Notes: a model not told the origin generated them from the letters alone. A stretch of 64,000 nucleotides of DNA from Typhlomys cinereus (GCA_023101885.1 JALPQD010000410.1:342142-406141), one strand, 5' to 3'. Counted from the stretch's first letter, positions 19,861 through 31,330 are shown. Numbers and translations: made by a program.

Positions 19861-22800
19861 TCAGGAGCCTCTCCCCCCTGCAGTGGATGGACCAGAAAAA
19901 CTGTTGTTCATTGTATTTTGCCTGTGATGATAATGAGTTACTTACAATGTTCTGACTTGTTTGGTTACCTGGATTTCTTATAATATGTGGGTCTTATGTT
20001 TCAAAATAAGCTGTGGCCACTATAAATTTCATTGCGCACTTATGATCACATTTTGGTTTTTGACTCTGTTTACTATTTGGCATGCTCAATTTAAATTCAC
20101 GTGCACACTTAGGAATAGATCATTTTGATAATGTTAAAAGGCCTGAGTATGTACTGACTAAAATATGTTGTTTTATCTTGATTTCTATGAAACACCACAA
20201 AAGGTGGTATTGTGTTTTTACCTAGGATCTGATAACATCACTTTTGTAGTTCCCTTAGAAGTTTGTTTTCCCATGAGTAATACCAACATATCTAGCAGCC
20301 AGAAAGGAAAACTGATTTCTGAGAAATTCATTGGAATTTCTTCACTCTCCTGGTATGTATGAGTTCCCTTTCTTGGGGACAAATCTGCTTTCTAATTCCC
20401 TGTTCCCAGGTGTACTTCTGTGTTCTGTTATATAGTGATTTTTAAGATGAGATCTACTGCCTCTTTTAAGGGACATTTCTTACAGGATAACTAATGTGAA
20501 AACAGCAGGAAACCATCAAATAGGTAAAAAAATATATATGTATAGTACTTAGATGAGAAGACTGAAAATTAGAGATGATAGTTAAAAAAAAGTATTGTAT
20601 GTTGTGCTTCTACCATGTTAAAAGAAAAGACACCGAGCCTCAGAAATTAGAAACTATGAATTAAACTTCATGTATTCAAATGTATTTCAGTTGTCTGTTT
20701 TAAGCAGAAATTTGGTTACTCCTAGAATCCCAATTTCTCAAGAACAGCAGGAAGCTTATCTGTGGGGTCATAAGTGAAAACTAGGGAAGTCTGAGACCAG
20801 GGCCCTCCCTGCCCCCCAGGGAGGTGGCCAGCAGGAGAAGTTGAGGCCCCGCCCAACAGATGCTGCCTAGCTGCAGCTTAGAACAGACTCAAGGCCAGCT
20901 AGGAAGTTTCTCTAAATCTTGGACTTCACGGTAAAAGAAACTCTGCTAAACCAACCTCTGCTCACCTTTTGGAGCAGGCCTCTCCTGGAGGGGGAGGAAA
21001 AGGGCACCTGCAAAATGGGGGAGGGAATGTTCTAACCTCCATATGAATGTGTGAGTGAGTGTCGGCCTGAGGTGGGAAACCTGTAACACCTCTGGCTCGA
21101 GTTTGTAGTCCCACGGCGAGATCCCTAAGATCTCTTAAAGCCACGGGATTCGATTGGGCCAGTTCTGCGTTTCCATGGTGATAACATACGGTCTAGGGTG
21201 TCATCGGGTTAGAATCCGATCGCAAGTCACGAAACCGCTGAACCCACTATGGCCAAGTTATCACCCATGACTCTGCAAAGAGTGTGGCCAGACTGGTACT
21301 TGAATGATCTCTCCTGGAGGGATTCCCAACCTTTGTCTATCTGTGCTGTGTGGTGGGGAATCAATGTGACTCTAGCTCTTTGTCTATGTAATACAGTGGG
21401 GATCAATGTGACTTTAGCTCTTGTTAGTCAATGTAAGGGAATTCCTAGAAATGTTTGCCCTGAAGGAAAGTGCTTCAAGTCTGAGACAATGACTATGCTG
21501 TTTAAATAGTATAGGGAATACAGGAAGCTTCAGGCATGTGTGGACCATGGACTCTCCCCTTTTAGTGTCATCGGGTGGGGCTCTGGTGGTGTCGGGTGGA
21601 ATGCTGGCCTCCCTGGACCACACCACGGGCAGTGTCAGTGGATGTCTTTGCTGACAACACTGTGTATAGTGATTATCAGAACTCTGCTAAGCTATGCGTC
21701 CTTAGGTTCACTAATTGAAGCCAAAAGAGAGATTTCCCCTTCCTGTGTCCAGGGACTATCTAGAAATTGTGAATGCTTAGTTCTACCAACCTAAAAGAGG
21801 GTCAAGTCGTAGCATATTCTCAGACATGCCCTGTATACATCTTAGACAAGAGATGATCCCAGGAAGATCTTTAAGTTATACTACCATTCAACTAGACAAA
21901 CAAATGACAGAAAGTTAAGAGACTATAGAGCTGGACCAAAAGTACCAGCTAGTAACTCAGGAAAAGCTTTGCCTCCCAATGCCCTCAAGACTAAAGTGAA
22001 ACAGACAGGAATTTCATTTAGCTTCCATGTCAGCCAAACTCCTATCTGGAGGACAGGGTCCTCATCTGTCAGGGGGGAGTAAACTCCCATGTGGAGGACA
22101 ACAGGGTTCTCATCTGTTAGGGGGAAATAGGCCCCCATCTGAAGGATAGTATCCTCATCTATAAGGGAGAGGTTGGCACCATCAGGAAGCTTTCATTTCT
22201 GTCTTGGAGGTAGAATCCTTTGTTTCTGTTTGTCCTAGGACTTTAAAATAGGACAGGTGACCTAGGACTTAGTATAGAAAAAGGAAAGAAAAAGAAAAAG
22301 AACCAGAAAGCAAAGAAATCAGAACTTGACATTTGCCTTAGGGGATAGGTTAAACAGGCACCCCAAGCAGATCAACCCAGGACCCCTCCCGACAGGGGAA
22401 AGGTGGAAAAAGATGCTTCGAATATGACCAGACTGGGCGCTTTGAGACGGTTGTGAGCACAGGAAGCTTTCATGTGGCCTATGTCCCAACTATGGGAATC
22501 TCCACTGGAGGAAGATTGCCCCCTGAACCCCAGGGCCCAGGGGTCGAGCGAGCTCTCTGGTGGAGACCAATGAAATGGCCTGAAGCTCTTAGCTTCCATC
22601 TGATGGGAAAAAGGAGTTTGCCACTGATATCCAGCAAAAGGAAGCCCAAAAGTGCCCGGCTGAGCATCTTGTGAGAACCTTGGGTTTAACATGCAAATGG
22701 GAAGCCTCTTTGTTTCTATGTTAATAGACAAGGGAGCACAAAATTCTAGTGCTCAACTTCCTTCCTAGGCTTTTGTCAACGTTTGATTTTACTAAAATGT

Positions 22801-23360
22801 TTAAGATCAGGAAAATGACAGGTTCATTGCACTCACAAAGTAACTACTGAGGTTCCTTATATGCTTAACAGTAATGCTTTTTAGGCATTCCTTTGTTTAC
22901 ATGCCTGAATGCCTGAATATTCAAGGTTTAGGCTTAATAGAATAAAATATTTTAGCACTGTTATAAAGTCATCCACGTGGTTCTGGTTTTAGACGCACCA
23001 AAAATATTAAAAGAGAAAATCATGGATTACAGAAAATGCATGTAACAAAAGTCTGGTGTTTAAAGACCCTAAATGCTGCATCCTTATCCAACCATTCTGA
23101 TGCATAAGATCCCAACCTGATAAGATATTATTTCAAGGAAACATTTTCTGGAGAAAAGACATGGCTTTATTTAGGAGAAATGAAAAAATATAGAAATTGT
23201 CAGGTCTTGGTGTTTCTTCCCAGTTCAGACCTAAAGCCTGTTCCCTGAGGAAGGTCACAGTAACCCCATGGGCAGGTGCTAGGAATTTCTTGGTATGTCA
23301 CAATAACGCCCATGGACAGGTGCTAAGCATTCTTTCCTAATTCTTTCCTAATTTATGTTT

Positions 23361-23995
23361 TGCCCCCAGCTGGTGTGAGCCCCCAGGCCGAGCCCACGTG
23401 GACCCCTTTTGCCCCTGCCACACCCCCCTCCACCCCGGCCTCGCCCAAGTGCAGGGGTTTGGGCTCCGTGGTTGTTGACCTCCTCTACTAGAGAAATTAA
23501 GAAAACTGCAGTGGTGTTTGGCACCAGCTTGTTCCTGCTGCTTTCCTTGACAGTATTCAGCATCATGAGTGTGACGGCCTACATTGCCTTGGCCCTGCTC
23601 TCCAGGACTATCAGCTTTAGAGTATATAAAGGGTGTGATCCAAGCAATCCAGAAATCAGATGAAGGCCACCCATTCAGGGCATATTTGGAATCTGATGTT
23701 GCTGTCATGTGAACTGCACAATAAAAAAACTCAGGTGCCTTTTCTTAGTTGATAATTTAGTTAATTCTCTGAAGTTTGCAATGTTGATGTGGGTGTTTAC
23801 TTATGTTGGTGCCTTGTTCAATGGTCTGACACCACTGATTTTAGCTGATTCCACTCGTCAGTATTCCTGTTATTTATGAGTAACATCAGGCGCAGATAGA
23901 TCATTACCTAGGACTTGCAAGCAAGAATGTTAAAGATCCTATGCCTAAAATCCAAGCAAAATTCCTGGATTGAAGTACAAAGCAGAAAAATGAAA
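23361..23995 (+). pseudogene. Rtn4: Reticulon-4 (Nogo-B splice form) cDNA fragment
   Basis: Reticulon-4 is an ER membrane-shaping protein. Here one frame gives [11 protein letters not shown], then a proline-rich stretch, RGLGS, and directly VVVDLLY, the exon junction of the B isoform without the large Nogo-A exon. The reticulon domain follows ([27 protein letters not shown], then in other frames VLMWVFTYVGALFNG, KIPGLKYKAE and a stop). Defects: Trp to stop right after VVVDLLY, a one-base insertion near 23630, loss of about 45 bases near 23706, and a small deletion near 23845. It starts inside exon 1, ends at the stop codon, has no poly(A) tail and no visible target duplication, and lies in sense orientation inside ERV-C. 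Confidence 0.9.
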
Positions 23996-24025
23996 GGATG
24001 CTATCATAGGAGGAATTATTCTTTT

Positions 24026-24057
24026 TTTTAAAATTTTTTTATTATTATTTATTCAAT

Positions 24058-24104
<47 letters not shown>

Positions 24105-24329
24105 ATATGTGTGTGTGCGTGTAGAACCACGGGCGAATTCAGGAACCACCATGGACCGCCTCCACCTCCTCCTTGGTTACTCTGCCCCGGGATTCACAGG
24201 CTCCGCCCTACCAGGACCAGAAGCGCAGGCCGCCCCCGCTTCTGCCCGGCATCTATACGTGGGGTCTAGGAACTCAGGACCTTCTGCCTGCAAGGCAGAG
24301 GCTTAACCCCTGAGCCACCTCTCCACCCT
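24026..24329 (-). repeat. B2-like SINE with (TG)n, copy 2
   Basis: Same family as 9524-9820, with about 20 TG units (24060-24100). Perfect 16 bp flanking duplications GAGGAATTATTCTTTT at 24010-24025 and 24330-24345 show recent L1-type insertion just after the Rtn4 fragment. Confidence 0.92.
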
Positions 24330-25560
24330 GAGGAATTATTCTTTTAATAATTATATTGCTTAAGCTCACGCTGGGACTTATAAAATGTTGGGGACACGTA
24401 TAGTTAATTGTAAAATATGTTCCTTACTGAAATCAAAAGGAGCTCAATCCTTCTCTGTATATTTAAAAAAAAATGCAGTCTTTGTTACAAGTATGTGGGC
24501 TCAGCCTCTTGGCTATCTGGTGGAGCATTATAGACTGGCTAGATTTGGAAATACTGAGAGAATATTTCTGTTATGTGCCTCTACCCTCAAGCAATAGGGT
24601 AGGCTCTTGAAAAAATGTCCTTCCTAAAAGTAAAGCTGTCACAGAAGTTTCAGTAAATGGGTCCAGATTCACTAAGCCAAGAGAGTTGTTTTTGTTCTCC
24701 ATTCTGCTGACTCCTTGCCTCACCTGATTCAGGGGAGCCCTGGTCTCGAGGTTGCAGCTCTGGCCTGAGGCACCTAAGAAAGACAGTTTATGCCGTAGAG
24801 TTAAAGCCAGAGACATAGGTTGGCGAAAAGTTTAATAAAGTTTTTCCTTTGTCCTAAAAGGTTGCCTACAGTTAAACTCAGTGCTTAACAGAGGGAAAAT
24901 GCAATGGCAAACTTAAGGAGTAAACCAGGAAAAACAGCAAAACTCCAGGTGTTAAACAGAGTGGCTCCATTAGCAAATCAATGCTGGCTTTTCATTTAGA
25001 TCAGAAAAATGGTGCTACATCCCTTTGGTCCCAAAAAGACTTATGTTGCTTTATTTTTACTAACTCTTGCTTGCTTTTACCCACAGCAAGGCTACTAAGC
25101 TTATTTGGTTTATGTGCCTTCTCAATTACAATGGTTTAATCCTTCTGTAGATTTTGGAGACTTAATTTACCTGTGTTTTGTCTCTTTAGACCGACCTTGA
25201 GGTAATAAAGCCATCTATAAAAGACCTCTAGACCAACCCAGCATTTCATAGATGAGAATGTCAGACTGCTCTTATTTCCTTCGCCCTGATTGAGCAGGAA
25301 GCAGACAAATCGAATCATCGCCCTTTATCCCCAGAGCAGTCTGAATTCTCAAATAGGTTTATGGGAAAGTGAGGCAGGATTAGAGCAGCTATGCTGGGAT
25401 GGGTCTCTTGAGGTCTTTGGAATTCCGAAGAGACATCCCCCACTGGTGGAATCTCCTGGAAGGGACACCTCTGCTGAGGAACTGACTCCAATTCTCCCAG
25501 AAATTTACCACGAGAACTGTAACTGACACTCCAAGATTGGAGTGTGCCTAAAGAAGATTT

Positions 25561-25569
25561 AGGAGGGAA
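25561..25569 (+). promoter_or_regulatory. Polypurine tract of ERV-C
   Basis: AGGAGGGAA directly precedes the TGAAAGACCC start of the 3' LTR. Confidence 0.8.
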
Positions 25570-26114
25570 TGAAAGACCCTTGCCCTAAAAAGAAAATTCA
25601 CAGAACGGGCCAGTCCAGGCCCACAGTGTAGATATTTGCTCATAGCTGATCAGGCGTAGCTATAGTTAGCTATTGCTCATAGCTATTCAAGCATAGCTAC
25701 TGCTAGCCATTGTCTAAAACTATGCACCTTGCTACTTCCCTCCCTGCCCTGAAACCCCTGGTGATGGGAAAAGGAGCTGTAACTCTTAGTGATGGGAAAA
25801 CAGGCTGTAACCTCAAGATGACTAGCCCTAGGGAAAACAAGTCTTGCAAGAAAATTCTGTTAATAGCATAATTGCCATCTGGAGCAAACTTCCTGCAGTT
25901 AAGCAGGTAGACTGCATCAATCACGAAGGCCTGGACTCTTGCTAACCAATGAGACCCCCCCCCCACCCAAAACCCCTTTACAAGCCCCTTGTTTCAGTCG
26001 CTAGGGGCCACTTCAGTCTCTCCTGCGTGAGAGGTTGCTGGAGCCTCCCGGCGTGTCGTTAAATAAAACCTCATGCTATTGCAATGAGAAGGGTCTTGGT
26101 CTTTCTGTCGGTGG
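25570..26114 (+). repeat. 3' LTR of ERV-C, 3'-truncated
   Basis: Nearly identical to the 5' LTR through U3; most differences fall in R/U5 (a C-run change at 25950-25963 and several changes at 26005-26090). AATAAA is at 26062-26067. Similarity stops at TCGGTGG, about 30 bases before the expected end, so the right junction was deleted or rearranged. Confidence 0.9.
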
Positions 26115-26329
26115 GATTGCAAACCTGTGTGAGCTTCTGAATGTATCGCTGTGGTCCACAGAGAAGGCTGGAGAGTGGCGAGGAGGTGCCGAAGGAGATG
26201 CTGTAGCAGCCGCTGCAGCCTTAAAACAAAGCCAGTGTCTCTCTGGACTCTAAATTGTTCCTATGTAGCTTACTTGATTTTTTGTTTAATCAAATAAACA
26301 AGAGGGTTTTTCCATGGGGGAGAGGGGAA
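26115..26329 (+). other. Unidentified segment X, right part
   Basis: Runs from the truncated 3' LTR to the second half of the split F1 LTR. It has a frame with an Ala-rich end (26115-26250) and AAATAAAC at 26293. I recognise neither protein nor repeat. With 18518-18767 it may form one small element into which ERV-C integrated. Confidence 0.4.
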
Positions 26330-26412
26330 AACTGTAACTGGACAATCGTAAGAGAATAAATCCCTTGTTCCCTTAAGCAGTTTTGTCATGATTTTATCTG
26401 CAATATGCAGAA
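26330..26412 (+). repeat. F1 LTR, right part of copy 2 (split)
   Basis: AACTGTAACTGGAC...GAGAATAAATCCCTTGTTCC continues the F1 LTR broken off at 18517. Confidence 0.65.
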
Positions 26413-26915
26413 TACCTGAGGTTTCCCTGCAGCTCACCTCTAGGGTTGGACACTTGCTTGGTTTCCTGTTTAGAAGAGACTGTTTGAAACTTACTGCTCA
26501 CATAAAGCCCTGGTGAAAGATTAGAGGAGCTGTGCTCTAGCAATGGAATGGACATATACTAGAATAAGCCTAGTTGGGGGTCTGTGGGATCGAGAGAGGA
26601 GAGGTGAAGCCCTCTTGCACCTCTAGAACATCATCCCTTGGCCTTGCTAGTTGGTGTCTGTTCCTCCTTTTTTCCCTTTCAACCAAACATTGATGCGCTC
26701 TTTTGGCTTCATCCTGGGATCCACCCTTCCAAGAGTCTCCAGACTAGACCTGATATCTTTCTCCCCTGACGTTCTGCAGGACCTAACTGGACAGCCTTGA
26801 TTGACTGATTGATTTTCGAAGCTTCATTTTCACACATGTGCCCTATTCTACCAATTTGACTGTGAGTGTCCCTGTAGACAGGAAGCCATAAACCAGTAAT
26901 AAAGAGATAAAAAAA
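26413..26915. other. Unassigned stretch
   Basis: No repeat or gene recognised; single-copy-looking sequence ending in an A-rich run where SINE copy 3 begins. Confidence 0.35.
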
Positions 26916-27201
26916 GGGCTGGAGAGGTGGCTCAGGGGTTAAGCCTCCGCCTTGCAGGCGGAAGGTCCTGAGTTCGGATCCCAGATCCCATGTATAGACG
27001 CCAGGCGGAAGTGGGGGCGGCCTGCGCTTCTGGTCCTGGTAGGGCGGAGCCTGTGAATCCCGGGGCAGAAGGAGGTGGAGGCGTCCATGGTGGTTCGCGA
27101 ATTCGTCCGTGGTTCTACACACACACAGACACACACACACGCATGTGCACAATTGAATAAATAATAATAATAATAAAAAAAATTAAAAAAAAAAAAGAAA
27201 A
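26916..27201 (+). repeat. B2-like SINE, copy 3
   Basis: The cleanest plus-strand copy. A box around 26927-26937 (GTGGCTCAGGG), B box GAGTTCGGATCC at 26970-26981, GC-rich body to 27110, short CA tract, then an A-rich tail. RNA polymerase III promoters of this kind drive SINE transcription. Confidence 0.88.
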
Positions 27202-27204
27202 ATA

Positions 27205-27436
27205 GGGCTGGAGAAATGGCTCAGGAGTTAAGACATTGTCTTGCAAGCTGAAGGTCCTGAGTTTGGATCCTAGGTCCCACGTAAAACTACCAGGCAGAAA
27301 TTGCGGCCACCTACACTTTCGACCCTGGTGGGCAGAGTCTGGGAAATTCCAGAGTGAAAGGAGGAGGAGGTAGAAGCAATCCAAGATATAACCAAAGTCA
27401 CACTTGGTCCTCCACAGGGACATGTAGTATCCTCTG

Positions 27437-27482
<46 letters not shown>

Positions 27483-27494
27483 CTAAAACAAACA
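27205..27494 (+). repeat. Older SINE of the same family, copy 4, target of the L1 stack
   Basis: GGGCTGGAGAAATGGCTCAG head and TGAGTTTGGATCC B box, less GC-rich body, (CA)20 at 27439-27481. Its A-rich tail is cut by L1-2. The A-rich bases at 43688-43735, on the far side of the stack, may be the rest of that tail. Confidence 0.75.
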
Positions 27495-27500
27495 AATTAA

Positions 27501-29895
27501 TTAATTTTTTATTTATTTCTTCCACTCATACAGAGTTGACAAATATCCCATTCCCTTCCCTCCCTCCAGCCTTCCCTGGATCCCCTTGTTCTCTCCCCCC
27601 TTTTTCCCTTCCTTTCCTCCCTCGCTCCCTTTCTCCCAGCACCCCCTCCTGGAGAATCCTTTAGTGTGCATGTCAAACTTCCCTATGGGTCCTCCTCTCT
27701 GATGAGGTGTAAGGACTCAGTAGCATTGCCTAGAGCTCTTTTTTGTGTTCCCCTTTAGTATAGGAACACTATTATGGCTATTAATCCCTTGTCTCTAAGG
27801 AACGTAGTGCCTGTGATCCATGCTAAACTTTGAGGGTTCAATGATATGTTGGTCTTTGCACAGGTCATGCAAAGTCCAATTATGATTACTTTGGCCCTAA
27901 CTTGTATGGAGTATCTTACATATCTTTGCTCCTCCCCATCTTTAGGCTCTTACAATCTTACTGCCCCCTCTTCCACAAATTTCCCTGAGCTTTAGGATGG
28001 GGAGAGATTAGGCTGGCCTGGTTCCAGGTGGTAGATATAGAGTCTGTGATTTTCTGAATTATGGTTCTTTGATTTTTTTTTTCAGTTTTGCTGCTCCTGC
28101 ACTGCCCTTGGATCCATCCTGATGGGTATTGGATGTCATTCCCTGGCCAGAGATAAAAGGCTGTTAAAATAGAGTCTTATTTTAAGAGTAGATTCAAAGG
28201 TAGATGGAATAAGAGTAGGAGACTGCTGTAAGGGGGAGTCAATCTCCCATTTGCCGGATGGTTGCCTTCTATCTGCCAGACTCTACGCCTTCCATTTCCA
28301 GTGAGATCAAACCCCATCAAATGCAAGTGACCAGGAAGGAAAGTCTTCGAGCCCAACCAGATGTCTCATTACTTACTTGCAGTCCTTGATGGTGGCCTGT
28401 TTTCTCTGTTGTAGCATGATCCCCTCTATCCTTGTTTCTGGTGGGGCCTTCCTTCCCCTTCCCTCCTTACTTATAATCTTTGCAATTACTGTAGGTATTA
28501 CAGAGATTTATCTTTGAGTGTGTCACTAAGTGGGTTTGGTACTAGGATGCACCTATTAGGGAGTACATACGGTGCTTAATTTTCTGTGTCTGGGATACTT
28601 CACTCAATATAATTGTTTCTAATTCCATCCATTTCCCAACAAATTGCATTAATTCATCATTTTTGATGGCTGAATAGTATTCCATTGTGTAAATGTACCA
28701 CATTTTCCTTACCTACTCGTCAACTGTTGGGCATTTGGGTTAATTCCATGACTTTGCTATTGTAAATAGTGCTGCTTGTGTTATCAAGGTGAATTTTTGC
28801 TCTATGGGGGATTATTCTCAAAAGTGGAATAGCAGGGTCATATGGCATTTCAATCTTTAACTTTTTTAAGAATCTCCAGATGGCTCGCCAGAGTGGCTGT
28901 ATGAGCCTGCATTCCCACCAGCAATGTAGGAGAGTTCCCCTCTCTCCACATCCTCTCCAGCATTTGATGTTGTTTGTATTGTGGATTTTTGCTATTCTGA
29001 CCAGGGTGAGGATTTGATTTGCATTTCCCTGATGGCTAAGGAAGTGGAGCATTTTTAAAGATATTTGTTAGACATTTCAATTTCTTCCCTGGTAAAGTTT
29101 CTTTTAAGTTCCAGGGCCCATTTTTTAATTGGCCCATTTGTTTCCTTGGTGTTTAAGTTTTCTAAGTTCTTCGTACACTCTGGATAATAGAGCTCTATCA
29201 GATATGCGGTTAGTGAAGATTTTCTCCCATTCTGTGGGTTGCCTTTGTGCTCAAGTTACAATCTCTTTATCTGAACAGAAGCTCTTTAATTTCATAAGAT
29301 CCCATCTGTTCAGTGTTAGTTGTATTGACTGTGCTATTGGATTTCCGATTAGGAACTGTTGGCCTAGTCCAATCAGCTCAAGGGAGTTCTCTACCCTTTC
29401 AACTAACGTTTTTATAGTCTCTGGCCTTATATAGAGGTCCTTGATCCATTTAGAATTAAGTCTTGTATATGGTGACAAACACGGGTCAAGTTTTAATCTT
29501 CTGCATGTGGACATCCAGTTTTGCCAGCACCATTAGTTGAAGATGATATTCTTTTTCCATTGGATTTTTTGGGCCCTTTTGTCAAAGATCAAATGGTTGT
29601 AGTTGTGTGGGCTTATATCTGGGTCTTCAACCCTTATCCACTAATCTGTGTGTCTATTTTGGAGCCAGTACCAAGCTGTTTTTATAACTATGGATTTGTA
29701 GTATAGACTAAGGTTTGGTATGGTGATACCTCCAGCAGTGTTTTTGTTACTCAGGATTGTTTTTGCTATCCTGGGTCTTTTGTGCCTCCATATGAATTTT
29801 GAGATTATTTGATCAACCTCTTTAAAAGTTTGTTTGGGATTTTGATTGGTATAGCATTGAATCTGTATATTGCCTTTGGTAGAATGGTCATTTTT
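27501..29895 (-). mobile_element. L1-2, 3' part (3' UTR and ORF2 C-terminus)
   Basis: Minus strand, poly(A) side at 27501. The ~1.05 kb 3' UTR is purine-rich and ORF2 ends near 28546 (MYSLIGAS then stop). Frames to 29895 read CWRGCGERGTLLHC and [15 protein letters not shown] with stops and shifts. L1-2 is the oldest L1 of the stack and continues at 31348-31497, 39346-41699 and 41968-43687. Confidence 0.88.
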
Positions 29896-31330
29896 TTTTT
29901 TATTTCCAATCATGCAAACTTAACACCAGTCCCCTCCCTTCCTCCACCCCCCATCCTCCTGCTCCTCCCCTTCACTCCCCTCTCCCCATCCCCCAGTGCC
30001 TCCCCCCATCCCCGAAGCATCCTTTAATGTGCATGCCAAACTCTCCTTTGGGTCCTCCTTTCCAATGAGGTGCAAGGACCCAGCGACAATTCCCAGAACC
30101 CTTTCCCGTGTTCCCCCTAAGCATAGGAACACTACTGTGGCTGTCAATCCCTAGCCTCCAAGAATCCTAGTGTCTTTAGTCCATGCTAAACTTTGTGGGG
30201 TCAATAATGTGTTGGACTTTGGGCAGGTCATGCAAAGTCCTATTATGATTGCTTCGGCCTTAACTTGTGTGGAGTATCTTGCATATCATTACTCTTCCCA
30301 TCCTTGTGCTCTTACAATCTTACCTCCCCACTCTTCCACAAATTTCCCTGAGCTTCAGGATGGGGGGAGATTAGGCTGGCCCAGTTCCAGGCCGTTGATA
30401 TAGAGTCTCTGATGTTCTGAATTATACTGTTGATTTTTTTTTAGTTTTGCTGCCCCTGCAATGCCCTTGGCTACTTTCTGATTGGTATAGGATGTCATCC
30501 CCTGGCCAGAGATAAAAACCTGTTAAATTAGAGTCTCGTTATAAGAGTATACTCAAAGGTAAATGTAACAAAAGTAGGAGACCGTGGTGAGAGAGGGGTC
30601 AGTCTTACATTTGCAAAATGGTTACTTTCTATTTACCAGACTATATGCCTTCCCCTTCTGGTGAGATTATTCCCCATCAGTTGCAAATGATCAGAAAGGA
30701 AAGTGTGAATTTAACCAGATGTCTCATTACTTACTTGCAGTCCTTGATGGTACCCTATTTTCTCTGCTGTAACATGATCCCCTCTCTCCTTGTTTCTGAT
30801 GGGGCCCTCCTTTCCCATCCCTCCTGTTTATAATCTTTGCAATTACTGTAGGTATTACAGAGATTTATCTTTGAATGTCTCTAAGTGGGTTTGGTACTAG
30901 GATCCACCTATTAGGGAGTACATACGGCGCTTAGTTTTCTGTGTCTGAGATACTTCACTCAATATAATTGTTTCTAATTCCATCCATTTCCCGGCAAATT
31001 TCATTAATTCATCATTTTTGATGGCTGAGTCGTATTCCATTGTATAAATGTACCACATTTTTCTTATCCACTCGTCAACTCTTGAACATTTGGGTTGATT
31101 CCATGACTTTGCTATTGTAAACAGTGCTGCTCTAAACATGATCGTGCTTGTGCTATCGAGATGAATTTTTGCTGTATGGGGGGTTATTCCCAAAAGTGGA
31201 ATAGCAGGGTCATATGGCATTTCAATCTTTAATTTCTTTAAGAATCACCAACGACTCGTCAGGAAGGTTGTATGAGCCTGCATTCCCCTCTCTCCACATC
31301 CTCTCTAGCATTTGGTGTTGTTTGTATTAT
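29896..31330 (-). mobile_element. L1-3, 5'-truncated, inserted in L1-2
   Basis: A poly(A) (poly-T on this strand) at 29896, a full 3' UTR and the last ~140 codons of ORF2 (stop near 30897). It is flanked by GTAGAATGGTCATTTTT (29879-29895) and GTAGGATGGTCATTTTT (31331-31347): a 17 bp duplication of L1-2 ORF2 with one change. Confidence 0.92.

Larger units (their letters stand above)
19861..25560 (+). mobile_element. ERV-C interior, non-coding, shared with ERV-A and ERV-B
   Basis: 19890-20750 aligns with the start of the ERV-A interior. 22260-22760 aligns with 3840-4330, including a frame reading MLIDKGAQNS (22718-22747): a protease active-site pattern with Lys for Thr. 25120-25440 aligns with 5140-5480. 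No reverse transcriptase or integrase motif is seen. 22860-23360 and 24346-25040 have no clear counterpart in ERV-A. Imperfect tandem units (about 44 bases) lie at 23253-23338. Confidence 0.6.
18768..26114 (+). mobile_element. ERV-C: gammaretrovirus-type provirus, defective
   Basis: LTRs begin TGAAAGACCC and the 5' one ends GGGGTCTTTCA, as in murine-leukaemia-type gammaretroviruses. A tRNA-Pro primer site, splice donor and AGGAGGGAA polypurine tract are in place. By hand I count about 17 substitutions and one small indel between the LTRs over about 545 bases (near 3 percent), so it is younger than ERV-A. The 6.2 kb interior has no open gag, pol or env and carries an Rtn4 cDNA fragment and a SINE. 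The 3' LTR lacks its last ~30 bases. Confidence 0.85.

Noticed and set aside
23337..23708. 123-codon minus-strand frame
   Set aside because: It is the antisense of the Rtn4 pseudogene.
23361..23995. Rtn4 as a functional host exon here
   Set aside because: Exons are already joined, and the coding sequence has an early stop, frameshifts and a 45-base loss.
26035..26253. 72-codon frame at the end of ERV-C as an env C-terminus
   Set aside because: It begins in the LTR and continues into segment X, so it is a chance frame.
26927..26981. tRNA gene suggested by A and B boxes
   Set aside because: No cloverleaf can be completed, and the sequence recurs as a SINE head at several loci.
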